64,000 nt of DNA from Microstegium vimineum (lineage: Eukaryota > Streptophyta > Magnoliopsida > Poales > Poaceae). How positions within the stretch are numbered: position 1 is the first letter of the stretch; the number at the start of each line of letters is the position of its first letter. The stretch is from contig CM039133.1 of NCBI GenBank assembly GCA_022036555.1, positions 44,964,718-45,028,717 of the forward strand, written 5' to 3'. Positions 46,618-57,350 of the stretch are shown piece by piece. The position numbers were made by a program, and so were the translations under genes. Below the pieces are notes generated by a model that was not told where the DNA came from, did not search any database, and saw nothing but the letters and a program-made list of their open reading frames with translations.

Positions 46618-48162
46618 CTACTCACTGTATTCGCTCCTCTTGCTCACTTGCATCGGCAAGCCGCCTCTCATCCTTAGCGTGAACGAGAGCACCAGCCCGG
46701 GCCGCTCTTCGCCGCCGACGAACCGGAAGCTGAACCTCTCGAACGCGCAAGCGACGATGGACTTCATCTGGATGTACGCCATCTCCTTACCAAGGCACAT
46801 CCTCGGGCCCGCATGGAACACCGGGTACTTGAACGGGCTCTCCGGCCGGAACGCGCCGTCGTCGTCGTCGCCGAGCCACCGCTCCGGCCGGAACTCCTCG
46901 CAGTCATCGCCCCATATCTCCACCACCCGCGCCATCGCGAACGCCGAGTACGACGCCTGCCACCCTTCCCCGACGAACGTGCCGTCCGGCAGCACGTCTT
47001 CCTTCTCGCAGCGCCGCGAGTCCATTGGCACCGGCGGGTACAGCCGCATCGACTCGGTGATGGCCGCGTGGAGGTAGTGCATGTCGCGGAGCTCGTCGAA
47101 GCTGAACGTCGCGGCGGTTCCCTGGCTACTAGCCGCCGCGCGCACCGTGCGGATCTCGCACACGATCTTCTCCTCTACGTCTGGTCGGCCGGAGACGAGC
47201 CAGAAGAACCAGGTCAGCGCCGACGACGTCGTGTCCCGACCGGCGATAATGAAGTTGGTGACCACGTCACGGAGGCCCTCGTCGCTGTGCTCGCCACTCA
47301 CGGCGAAGCGCGACAGCAAGTCGTGCCGGTGCGCGGCGGCCTCCCCTCTGTCCCGGACGATCCGGTCGGCGTAGCCACGCACCGTGGCGAGCGCCTCCCG
47401 CAGCCGCCTCTCGGGCTCCAGGTCGAGCAGCCTCTTGAGACGCCACAGAGATCTGGCCGGAGCCATGAACCGGGCCATCACGGCGTCCTGCACGTCGTTG
47501 AAGGCGCGCATGAACTCGTCACTCCGCGGCGCGGCCATCCCGCCGTCCTCGGCGACGGCGAGGCAGGCCGGGTCGTCGTTGAAGGCGACGCAGCAGATGT
47601 TGTCGAACGCGAAGCGCTCGAGCACGTCCTGGACGTCCATCGTCCGACCGTCGATCGCCGCGCGATCGAGCAGCGGAAGCAGCCGCTCCACGACCTCGAA
47701 CCGGACGGCGTCGACGACGAAGCTCCTCAGCGAGCGCTTGCTGAACTCGTAGCTGGCCGCCTTGCGCTGCCACAGCCACTGGTCGCCGTCGGAGTTGAAG
47801 ATGCCGTGGCCGAGGAAATCCTCGATCGTAGACACCGTGGGCTCGCCCTTTGGGTAGTTGCCGAAGTTGGTCTTGAGGATGTGCTCCACGTTCGCCGGGT
47901 TGGCGGTGATGGCGGCGCCGGTGAGGCCCGGAACCTTGAAAGACATGGTGTGCGTGGGGCTCTTCGTCACGACGTCGGTTGACCACTCCAGGAAGCGGTG
48001 GTGGTTCTTGACCAAGTGTGGGAGCACGCCGAGGATGGGGTAGGACTTGACGCCATGGACATGGGGCTGCTTCTTGGGATCCTGGTGATGGCGCAGGTAG
48101 AGGAAGCAGAGCAGAGGGAGGAGAGCGAGGAAGAGAATGAGGAGAGGAGAGGACGTCTCCAT
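46618..48162 (-). CDS. Cytochrome P450, CYP94 group
   Basis: Haem-thiolate monooxygenase of the CYP86 clan. CYP94 enzymes omega-hydroxylate fatty acids, and some members oxidise jasmonoyl-isoleucine and so lower jasmonate signalling (family knowledge). The 514-residue intronless frame starts at ATG 48160-48162. It has an N-terminal membrane anchor (about 5-23), the C-helix WQRKAAS (131-137), oxygen-binding AGRDTTS (307-313), E370-x-x-R373, PERW (426-429) and the haem loop FHAGPRMCLG (449-458) with ligand Cys456, followed by KEMAYIQMK, a CYP94 signature. It expects an ER location with a P450 reductase partner. Around 401-411 the common 'YAMGR' reads FAMAR, a mild deviation. The segment VLPDGTFVGEGW leans toward CYP94D. 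Substrate is not predictable here. No lesion seen. Confidence 0.92.
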   Translation of the reverse strand: METSSPLLILFLALLPLLCFLYLRHHQDPKKQPHVHGVKSYPILGVLPHLVKNHHRFLEWSTDVVTKSPTHTMSFKVPGLTGAAITANPANVEHILKTNFGNYPKGEPTVSTIEDFLGHGIFNSDGDQWLWQRKAASYEFSKRSLRSFVVDAVRFEVVERLLPLLDRAAIDGRTMDVQDVLERFAFDNICCVAFNDDPACLAVAEDGGMAAPRSDEFMRAFNDVQDAVMARFMAPARSLWRLKRLLDLEPERRLREALATVRGYADRIVRDRGEAAAHRHDLLSRFAVSGEHSDEGLRDVVTNFIIAGRDTTSSALTWFFWLVSGRPDVEEKIVCEIRTVRAAASSQGTAATFSFDELRDMHYLHAAITESMRLYPPVPMDSRRCEKEDVLPDGTFVGEGWQASYSAFAMARVVEIWGDDCEEFRPERWLGDDDDGAFRPESPFKYPVFHAGPRMCLGKEMAYIQMKSIVACAFERFSFRFVGGEERPGLVLSFTLRMRGGLPMQVSKRSEYSE

Positions 48163-48425
48163 GGCGATCTGGCTTTGGGTTGCGAGTGATTTCTTCGTGT
48201 TTGTGTGTGCCGGGCGAGTAATTGATTATTGATGCCTCGTGCTCTCGCGTGCAGGAAACAAATTTTCAACTATTTTACACTTTGGCACGGTCTGCTGTCA
48301 TGTGCGTTCAACTATCAAGTGCTTTGTCTAGTTTAACAGATGTTGTTGCTTAATCAGATCTCTGAATCTGAAGGGACATAAATAATTCATGAAATGATGG
48401 GTGATAACTGGACAACTGCGACTAA

Positions 48426-48663
48426 GGACTTATTTAGATGCCTTCAAAATTTCAAAACTTTATAATTTTTTTTTGTCACATCAAATTTTGAACGCATGTA
48501 TGGAACATTAAATATAGGTAAAAAAACTAATTGTATAATTTGTGTGTGATTTAAGAGATAAATTTTTTTAGTCTAGTTACACTATAGTTAGACAATAATT
48601 ACTAAATACAAATAAAAGTGATACAGTGTTAAAATTCTAAAAGTTTTTACATCTAAACAAGGG
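48426..48663. mobile_element. MITE upstream of the P450 gene
   Basis: The ends GGACTTATTTAGAT and ATCTAAACAAGGGG are imperfect inverted repeats, with a core ('aatatagg', 'aactaattgtataatttg', 'acaataattac') like the element at 14118-14412. About 240 bp, non-coding, 264 bp upstream of the P450 start. Confidence 0.6.
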
Positions 48664-48776
48664 GTAACTTTGTATATGTTTGATTCCATCCACTAAAGTT
48701 TAGTGGCTTCTAAAGTTTAGTAGCCCTCAAAGTTTAGTGGCCTCATGTTTGGTTCCACCCACTAAAATAGTTGTCT

Positions 48777-49056
48777 CAGAGCATCTCCAAAAGATTAGCC
48801 AAACTAATTAGCTAAATTTAGTGATTTTGTTGCTCTCTAAAATGAATAATATGAGAGTACCCCAACAGATTCTGTAAAACTAAAAGTTAGATAGCTAGTG
48901 AGGTAGACTATCTAGAAGTAGAGAGCGAATTAGGTGGGATAGGGAATCACTAAATTTGGAGAGTCATTTAGATAGTCTGTTGGAGACGACTTTTCTTTAG
49001 CAATAGCCAAATTTAACTTTAGAGAAGGATTTAGCTAGTCTCTTGGAGATGCTCTC
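48777..49056. mobile_element. MITE with 'gagcatctccaa' termini
   Basis: The left end CAGAGCATCTCCAAAAGA and right end TCTTGGAGATGCTCTC are inverted repeats. The core has 'ttagctaaatttag' and its complement, a family frequent near grass genes. Confidence 0.7.
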
Positions 49057-49245
49057 ATATATACTTTAGTCACTTGTAGCTATCCTTTAGTGGTTAAAAG
49101 CCACTAACTTCATTGGCCTCTATAAACTTTAGTTAAAATGTTTGACATTTATGGATTAAAAGTGACTTTGAGGCCTCTAACCAAACTGAGCCTTTGTTTA
49201 AGATTTGGTCCCGTAGTTCGGAGCAAACAATAATTATCATATTTA

Positions 49246-49345
49246 GCCTTGTTCAGCTAATGATTTATACGATTCGTTACAATTGATTCTGTGAGTGAAA
49301 AGCAGTGCTAAAAAGTCCGGACGATAAGTTCAATCCAATAAACCA
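49246..49345. mobile_element. Short MITE ('cttgttcagct' type)
   Basis: Contains 'tgattctgtgagtgaaaagc' and 'gataagttcaatccaataaa'. A related partial copy lies at 50303-50356. Same general type as 11404-11516. Confidence 0.45.
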
Positions 49346-49357
49346 AGACGCGAGCCT

Positions 49358-49595
49358 CCTCCCTCCGTACCTAAATAATTGTCTTTCTCACTTCTTGAAA
49401 AATAATTTGGATTAATTTTATATAAAAAACTATTAATATTGATGATACATAATTGATATCATTAAATAGATCTTTTGATATAGTTTTTTAATAAATTTAT
49501 TCGGAGACATAGATGTTACATGTATTTGATATAAATCTACGTAAAGTTGTGACATAAAAACCAAAAACGACACTTAATAAGGGACGTATGAAGTA
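49358..49595. mobile_element. Stowaway-like MITE
   Basis: The left end CTCCCTCCGTACCTAAATAA and right end 'aataagggacgtatgaagta' are degraded inverted repeats of the 'ctccctccg' type around an AT-rich core. Confidence 0.6.
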
Positions 49596-49625
49596 TGTCT
49601 CGCACCCCCCCCACACACACAAGTT

Positions 49626-49991
49626 AGAGCATCTCCAATGATTTTGCATAGTTTAATTGACAAAATTGAGAGTTTATCAAGTCCTAAATAAATATGACAA
49701 AGATAAAAAAAGTCGGTCTCCAACGGTTTGGCAAAATTAACTTGATAATTAATAATATTGACTTGACAATTACCAAAATTGTGAAAATTAGGGCGGCCAG
49801 AGAAAATGCGTGGGTCAAGGGCGGAAAATGGCAAGCGCGATCCGCTAGCCATATATGTCAATCCTTCCCAGGAAATTGCCAAGTTAACAAAAATGCAAAG
49901 CCTATTTGCCAAACCGTTGGATAGGAGTTTTTTAGACTTTTTTTGCAAAAACAAGAATGAAAAACCATTTGCAAAACCGTTGGAGATGCTT
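49626..49991. mobile_element. MITE with 'agagcatctccaa' termini, second copy type
   Basis: The left end AGAGCATCTCCAATGATTTT pairs with the right AAAACCGTTGGAGATGCTTT. 'tctccaacggtttggcaaaa' near 49714 is repeated in inverted form near the right end. Non-coding. Confidence 0.65.
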
Positions 49992-50648
49992 TTATCCCCA
50001 CACACATGTTAGACTTAAAGATCTTTCTGATGATATTAATTACTTAACATAATTATTTATATATTTTAATATATAATTACCAGTATTTTGAAAACGTTGA
50101 CTTCTCAGGAAGCGGGAATGACATCTATTTAGGGAGAGAGAGTACGTAAGTTTTTATTCAAAATGTTATATTTCATATATCCATTGGGTATCGCGGGTAG
50201 AAACCGAAACCAAAAGCCTGAAACGGAAACCCAAACCCGAACCCGATGGACCCAAAACCCGCGAATATCCATCCTGAACCCGATCCACTGTCATCCTTAT
50301 CTCTGAGTGAAAAATTGAGCTAAAAAGTCTGCCCGATAAGTTCAATCCAATAAACCACGAGCATGTCTCCTTCGCAAAATCTGCTCCTCGAGCTCCAAAA
50401 TCCGGTCAAACTCGGCTCCTACTGCCCCAAACTGCTGTGACCCTTGCTCTTGGCTCTACCTCCCCCCATCTCTACGGAACCACCGTTGACCGCGTCTTCT
50501 CCCCCCCCTCCCCCCATCTAGAAGAAGAAGATCCAATTGATCATGGATTTTCAGTTAGTATTCTACTATCTGTTAAATCAAACATGTATTTAATTCATCT
50601 CATACAACATATGTTTTTTATTACTGTACATAGCAGGAAAGCCACAGG

Positions 50649-52627
50649 ATGGATTATTCAAGCAGTGGGTTGCCAAGGGACATCACATTCCATTTATTGG
50701 AAGAAATTACAGATGGCTTCTCAAAGGAGCGCAAACTTGGTAGTGGTGCGTTTGGAAAAGTCTATATGGTAAGATATATTGTTCAGAGAAGGAAGAAGAT
50801 AAGAGTGGCCAGATCATGAATGTCGCATTATGTGATGTACAGATTAGTCACTTTTCGTTACTGTGGATTCGTTCGCTGGACAAAGGGGCTATTTCTAGTG
50901 AAGCAATTACTACTCTTCTAGTCTTTACAATCTCTTCTGCCATGGTAAAACAAAATGATATCAATAAAGCACAGGGCTAACAGACTAACATTATCAATAC
51001 ATAAATAAATAAACATAGGTCTGTGTTCAGATCCTGGTTCTAATGGTTGTCCGAGCACTACAAAGGAGAGCTTCAATTTTCTAATTTGGTTACATCCTGG
51101 TAAAGGATATGCAAGGATTGCAAAGTAGACCCATAGCAAAATGTGGAAGCAGATCGTGCATACCTAATGTCAGGCCAAAATTTGTTCTTTATAAATGTGA
51201 TATATCACTATATACAGAATATTAAACAATGCAAATTGATGAACAGGGAGTGCATAACAATGGGGACAAGATTGCTGTGAAGATGCTTTATGACATGTCA
51301 GGATTTGAAGAGGATCAGTTTCTGAATGAGTTTAACAATCTTGCAAGTCTCCAGCACCCAAATATAGTGCGACTTGTTGGCTATTGCCATGAAATTCAGA
51401 AAAAATGTGTTGAGTACAATGGAAGATTAGTTTTTGCTGAAAGAATTCGTAGGGCGCTCTGTTTTGAGTATATGTCTTCTGGAAGCCTTGACAAATATCT
51501 TTCTGGTATATGATGGTCTACTTGTAGCATCTTTAAGCAAGTTAGCAAATCCTACTTCAAACAATAATATTCTCTTTATTTGTTGCTGCAGATGAATACG
51601 ATGGATTTGATTGGAACACGCGCTATGCAATAATAAAGGGAGTTTGCAATGGTTTGAAATACCTTCATGAAGATTTGAAATCTCCTATTTATCACTTGGA
51701 CTTAAAACCAGCTAATATATTGCTGGATGAGAACATGATGCCAAAAATCTGTGATTTTGGCTTATCAAGGTTCTTTGGGGAAGAACCAACTCAAATCACA
51801 AGAAGTTGTCTAGGAACACAGTAAGTTTATATTGCTGTTTCAGTTTAGCTTATTTTTTCTTCAAGCCGAATGCTGTGTTTGCACTGATGTGTTGTTATCA
51901 GTAACCATGTATAGTGTGTAATGCAGTGGATACCTACCGCCAGAATACATTGAAAGGAACATAATCTCAAATAAGTTTGACATCTTTAGCTTAGGTGTTG
52001 TAATCATAAAGATGATGACAGGACGTAAAGGCTACATCAAAAGTGCTGAAATGCCTCCCCAAGAATTCGTTGAGCTTGTAAATAAAAGCATTTTGCTCCT
52101 ACCATTTACAAATTGTCATAAATAACCTGTACTTGTTTTTGACAATAATAGTGAGGTTATCCTAATATAATACATTTATTTATGTTCTAAATTGACAGGA
52201 ACACAAAAATTGGATGGATAGACTACATGCAACAATTCCAGTGCACTTCTTAGAATCATACTCCAAACAAGTGAAGAGATGTGTTGAAGTAGCTTTAAAC
52301 TGTGTGGAGGTTGACCGGCGCAGAAGGCCAAGTGTAGGGGATATTGTAAAAAACCTGAATGAGACGGAGACTATGATTCACAGATCCTCGCAATTTTCTC
52401 ACTGTTTAGGACATGACGACCAAGAGTCATCAACAGATCAGGTCTGCTCAGTTTTACTAATCATTTCTCGCTTTTGTTATTATGTTTGGGTACCATCCAC
52501 AAAAAGAAAATTTTGCGACAATGTTCAAGGCAATAATAAGATTTACTACCAAATAATTTGGTTTCAACTACATTAACAGGATGGACACGCAAGACGTCGA
52601 GATTATACGACTTACAAAATGATTTAA
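50649..52627 (+). CDS. Non-RD receptor-like/cytoplasmic Ser/Thr protein kinase
   Basis: Coding exons 50649-50768, 51247-51505, 51592-51820, 51927-52077, 52199-52441 and 52580-52627 keep phase across GT-AG introns and give about 349 residues. Residues 31-39 form the Gly loop (GSGAFGKVY). AVK gives Lys52, and HLDLKPAN (161-168) is the catalytic loop with Asp163. DFG is at 181-183. The activation segment is followed by GYLPPEYI, and the kinase ends with the RRRPSVGDIVKNL helix. The usual Arg before the catalytic Asp is Leu, a non-RD kinase, common in plant immune receptor kinases. No signal peptide or membrane segment is seen, so it is either cytoplasmic or a relic of a larger receptor gene. An upstream non-coding exon in 50340-50520 is possible. 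If the last intron is retained, the frame ends at 52576 instead. A paralogous first exon lies at 62758. Confidence 0.8.
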
Positions 52628-52872
52628 GAGACTTTCTTTTATTTCGAAAAAAGGTACTTTTGTTAGGTATACAAGTTAAAACACTTGGGGGTAGTGCAAA
52701 AAATGCAGAACAGTTTTCTATCTTGGAAATTAGGTTACAACACAGAAACAAAGCCTAGGACAATCATCTGAAAGAAACCCACAAGAAAGTAACATTACAT
52801 AGGTTTTCAAGAGACCAGAGTAACAATATATTGCATTTGTTTCTTAATACAACTTTGACATTTTTATTATTG

Positions 52873-53124
52873 TTGGGAGCGCCACCGGTTGGTCAAGCCT
52901 CTAGAGGACGTCTCCCGTGACCAGGGTTCAAAGGCCCGAAAGGGCGAATTTCTGGTTAGCGGTGTGGAAAAAAACCTCCTCGCCTGGTCCACGTTCCCAA
53001 AGCATAGGTTTGTGGCATCGGTTTTTTAACCGGGGTTTTCTCGGGCTGAGGTGAGAAGTCGATCTTCTACCTTAAGCTACAATAGCTCGAGGGTTGTCTA
53101 GCCCCCTACAGGCCGAGTTTTTTT
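52873..53124 (+). mobile_element. tRNA-derived SINE with T-rich tail
   Basis: 'gcgccaccggttggtcaag' looks like an A-box region, and 'accagggttcaaaggcc' matches the tRNA B box GGTTCRANNCC. The element ends in a T run, as in p-SINE/Au SINEs of grasses. The flanks carry a similar 'ttattattg' (52864-52872 and about 53124-53135), a likely target duplication. Confidence 0.65.
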
Positions 53125-53448
53125 ATTATTATTGGTAGCCTGGGAGCCTTCTTGGATGCATGTATGAACAAAACTACTCATCATTGATAGAACTCCTATG
53201 AAAAGTGATTGTGTAAGGTCTTATGGATGTTCCTTTTCGAAGTCTGACTACCGCGTGCAGATCATGTTTCTTATTTTCAATGTTGCAGACATTTTTTTAA
53301 TAAAAAAATCCAGCCATACTCTTTTACTAAGTTTGCTATATATTGGCATAGTAACGAAGCATATAGGGGATTACAAATAAATTCATTCCTCCTACCTATA
53401 CAAGGAGGGAAGATGGTGATAGTGCTGACTGTGACATGTCATCTGTAG

Positions 53449-54141
53449 GTGAGCAAGTTGGTAGAGAGAATGAGTATTTCTGTGGAACGATTCCAAGTGG
53501 GACGGCTTGCATTCAGCGAGGCCTTGCAGCAGCGCCTCCAGGACGTTATCGAGGGCTCCATTCAAGAAGCCTGGACGTACGGCGTCTTCTGGAAGCCCTC
53601 GTCACTGGCTCCTCCTGCCTCGGTTGGGGTGACGCCTACTACAAAGGCTGCAACGATATAGAGTGTCCCAGCAAGCACCAGCCTATGACCCACGCGGTTC
53701 AGGCTGAACAGGAGCATCGCTAGCGCATTTTACGCGAGCTCTACTCCCTAATCCCCGTCCCCGCCCCAGTCAGGTACATCGCATGGTCCAACCTCATGTC
53801 CGCGATGCATGACAGCTCACGGGTCACTTCCATTGACGAGGAGGTTAAAACACCGAATGGTTCTTCCTCGTCTCCATGTCAAAGTCCTTCCCAGCTGGGT
53901 ATGGCCTCCCGGGCAATGCGCTGCTTGCCGCCCGACCATATGGAGCACCACTGCCCTCTCCGACGGCCCCTGTGAACGGGCCCGCCAAGCCTATGCCTTG
54001 GGCATCCGCACCATGGTCTGTGTCCCCAGCAGCACCGGGGTGCTTGAGCTCGGCTCCACCAAATTTATCGTCCAGACCGCAGAAAGCATTCCTAGAATCC
54101 TCTCTTTGTTCAACCAGGGGGCGACTGAGGTCGTCAGTTAG
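53449..54141 (+). pseudogene. MYC2-type bHLH N-terminal domain fragment
   Basis: Encodes pieces of the bHLH-MYC_N domain that binds JAZ repressors and Mediator in MYC2-like factors (family knowledge). Frame one has LQQRLQDVIEGSIQEAWTYG and FWKPSS. After a shift, LGWGDAYYKGCND and AVQAEQEHR follow, then a TAG. Further pieces read RILRELYSLI, EWFFLVSMSKSFP, GLPGNALLA, then in another frame CERARQAYALGIRTMVCVPS, TGVLELGSTKFI and QTAESIPRILSLF, ending in TAG at 54139-54141. At least two frameshifts and one internal stop. The DNA-binding bHLH region is absent. No introns interrupt it, and MYC genes are usually intronless, so gene fragment and retrocopy cannot be told apart. Confidence 0.8.
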
Positions 54142-54511
54142 CATGCATGTGGCTAAGGCCGTCCATCAGGAAACGGCGGAGCTCGTTGTGTGGCTTGTAT
54201 GTTGCATTTCTAAATCTATCCTATCTGTTTATTGCAATAACTAGCAAGGACTGCAAGGTGAGTTGCGGAGATAGCACGAGTAGCTATTTTTTTATTATAA
54301 TGTTCATTTTTTTTACTTGAGCTGAAAACATTTTTTTTTATAAATATGTTGTAAAAGGTGGCAGCATCTTTTATTTGATTGTCATTTTGCTATATTTATT
54401 TGGAATACTATGTATATCACCTTTGGAATTCAACCGACATCTAGCATAGTTCATATGTTTAGTTCTTGGCTTTTGGGTTTTTGACCCAAGTCTAAAAATC
54501 AAATTTATTAG

Positions 54512-54700
54512 GAGTAGCTGCTATTTGTTGGCCTATATGGTTGAATAGAAATGATATGGTATTCAACAAATCTAAACCATTTTTTTTTCATATAGTTTTC
54601 AAAGCAACATATTAGATCTGGTTGCAGCTACATATAGAAAATGAAAGATCAAACATCAAGAACAGTTGTTGGATCTTGGAAACAGTCATTATGGAGGTCT
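54512..54700 (+). pseudogene. Probable LINE reverse transcriptase C-terminal remnant
   Basis: The plus frame near 54514-54612 reads ICWPIWLNRNDMVFNKSKP then FKATY before a stop. It resembles the C-terminal region after the zinc-binding domain of plant LINE RT proteins. Only this scrap is left. Confidence 0.45.
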
Positions 54701-54998
54701 TTACGAAGTTTGGATGGAAGTTCTGGAATACAGTTGAAACTTAGTCTTGGTTCTTTTCCTTTTCTTTGAACTTTGTGTCTTTTTTAAGAGAGAGAGAGAG
54801 AGAGAGCTAAACTTGCGTGCTCCTGGATGTAATGAATCAACTGTGTACATATCTTCGGAGTGTACAATCTGGAACTTCATTCCATCATTAAAAAAACTCA
54901 ATTCATCAATTAACCAGTGTCTGATATCTAATAACTTATGTTTTGTTCCTTGGCCCTTTTTCAAATTTGGATTTGACATGATCTTGTATTTTGGTGGC

Positions 54999-55147
54999 TG
55001 ATAAGCCGGCTGATGCTGTTTCGGTGGCTGATAAGCCAAACGAACAGGGTGAAATCGTGGACTCATTATACTCGCCCTGTTCGTTTGTCCGTTTTGGTGG
55101 CTAATAAGCTGGCAGATGAGGGGCTAATAAGCCAAGCAAACAGGGCG
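54999..55147. mobile_element. Two adjacent MITE pieces ('gccctgttcgtttg' type)
   Basis: A short complete element at 55071-55147 has GCCCTGTTCGTTTG and CAAGCAAACAGGGC as inverted ends. The stretch before it (54999-55051) repeats 'gtggctgataagcc' twice and ends 'aacgaacaggg', a partial copy. Confidence 0.6.
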
Positions 55148-55454
55148 ACTACTCATGTTTGCTGAAGGCACACTTTCAAGCAGCCACTAGCCGTGCACTG
55201 TCAACAGTCAACGCAGCCTCAAGCCCTGCTAAAAGAACTATATGCAACCATCGCTGGTGATGTGCTCATCTCAAGTCTACTACCCATATATATACTGCTT
55301 TTGCGGTACTATTGTTTGCCATGATGCGATTATATTTGTGTCCACTATGCCTAGCTAGCATCTCGTGACGAAATTAAAGGTTGAACACCATGTCTGCTTA
55401 CTACGCTCCTCGCGAGCTTTTCTAGGCAAAGTTCCCTCATTAATGAGCAGCAAG

Positions 55455-55945
55455 TGTTGGAATTAGATCTCCTTCCGTTAGGCCCAACGGACTAACGGGC
55501 CCTAGGTTACGCCCTGATCGGGGGCGCCCAACCATGTGGTTGGTGGGCCCCCGTCGCACAGTGTTATATAAGGAAAGGTGGGGGCCGGGGCGCCAGGCAC
55601 GCTAACCAAGGTTCATCTGTGCGCCGCCACACCCCACCGACATCCCAAACCCTAGACCGATCTAGAGGGAGCGCTGTCAGCGGCGGGAAGCTCCACCAAC
55701 GCGCCGGCGAGCATCGGATGACGACCGACACGACCACCGACGCTACTACGACGCCCATGGCCGACGGCGGGTTGAACCCTAACACCGCCGCCGCCACTGC
55801 GACTCCTCCGATTGACTCATCTGGTATGTATCTCCCTCTTCTCTCTCTCTACTTCTCTCTGCATCACATGAACCACATCTATCTACCTACATGAATCACT
55901 TCTATCCTACTGGATCCGCTCCTAGACGATCCTACGAATCTATCA
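55455..55945 (+). repeat. 5' LTR of Copia-2
   Basis: Starts TGTTGGAATTAGATC and ends CTATCA. CTATATAAGG-like 'gttatataagga' near 55562 is its TATA box; the same element sits in the 3' LTR at 61858-61866. Confidence 0.92.
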
Positions 55946-55946
55946 A

Positions 55947-55960
55947 TGGTATCAGTGGCC
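55947..55960 (+). promoter_or_regulatory. Primer binding site of Copia-2
   Basis: TGGTATCAGTGGCC, one base after the LTR, matches the initiator-methionine tRNA type site (TGGTATCAGAG) except near its end. Confidence 0.8.
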
Positions 55961-57350
55961 TCCTACGGAGGGGATCCACTCGGATCAAAGCCTAATCGGC
56001 TAAACCAAACCGAAACCCTAACCCTAATCGAAGAACAGTATGGGTTAGGGACAAGAACCAAGAACGAACTCTAGATCGGGATAACGAAACTCAATCCAAT
56101 GAAACCGTAAAGGATCCCGATCCACAGAAAGAACAAGAAAACGAAACCCAACCGCAAGAACAACCCCACCCTTACCTCTGCCTTGCCGACGAAACGGCAC
56201 AGCCGCAGAGCCGCCCGACGGCGGCGAGCTCAGCCGTAGGAGAGCTCGCACGTCGGCGGGGGGCCCGCGACGGCGCCTCACTTCTTCCTCTGGTGCTGCC
56301 CGCCTTGTCCTCTCTGCTGCTCGCACGCCGAGGGAGAACGGAGCGGCGCGTGGAAGGGGGAGAGCTCTCCCGGCCAGAATCGCCGCAGGCCGCCGCTGTC
56401 GCGCCTCGGGCCGCCGCGGCTCTGAGGAGAAAGGGGAGGGGATGGAATGAAATGATTAGGGTTTTGGGGGGGGGGAGCGGCTGAATCCGGTTTTGATCCC
56501 GCGAAAAGGACGCGCAGCCGTCCAATCCCGGACGCCCTAGATCCGACGGCCGCGGGTGATCCGAGGCTGCTGGGCCGCCTTTGAGCCCAGGTGGGACGCG
56601 GTTTTCCCGGCCCAGGCCCACGTTGCGGCCTGGGGGAGGGAGAAGACCGCGCGCGTGCGGCCAGCTGGGCCCAAATGGCCTCTGGGCCATTCGGTTTGCC
56701 CCAGCCGCCAATGAACAATGATGTTTCTTCAATTTATTTTATTTTCCAGAAAAGATGAATTTCGAATTTGATTGAATTGAACCGAATTTTGATGAATTTA
56801 TTCTCTGCATAAATTTTATCCAACGATATATTTATGTTTAGAATTATAATATGAATTATATTCTGGAAAATAATTTTGAACAATTTTATTTATTTTATTT
56901 TCCAGAAACATTAAATCGAATCACTTGTTATTTGAATGAATTATTCTCTATACAAATTTTATCCAACGATAATTTTGTTTAAAGAACAATTCAAATTGAA
57001 TTTTCTGGAAAATAAGATTATGAACAATTTTAATTGTTTTCCGCTGCGAAGAAAATATTGAATTTGACTCTTAATTAAATTTGAACCAACAGGATAATTT
57101 AATTTTGAGTGAATTATGATTTTCAATAATTTTGTTGAGATTATAATATTGTTATTTTCTGACCAACGTTGTTAATAACATTATTATAATGAATTGCTAT
57201 GCATTAATTTTACTTCTGCCCAACGGTGGTGTATAAATTTTTGCATAGAGAAATCGTATGTTTTAATTTTGACCAACGTTAACTTAAGGCATGCAATTTC
57301 ATGATGAATGTTCCTCACTTTTCTTTGGATAAATTTCAGGAGTTAAAGGA
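55961..57350 (+). other. Leader of Copia-2: GC-rich block followed by AT-rich repeated block
   Basis: 56170-56720 is GC-rich. 56725-57340 is strongly AT-rich, with an imperfect repeat of about 170 bp ('attttccagaaa...attctct..a.aaattttatccaacgat' twice, at about 56740 and 56910) and a third 'ccaacg' echo. No clear protein is encoded. Confidence 0.6.

Noticed and set aside
46813..47982. 389-codon plus frame opposite the P450
   Set aside because: Antisense shadow in GC-rich DNA; composition is Arg/Val/Glu-rich without motifs.
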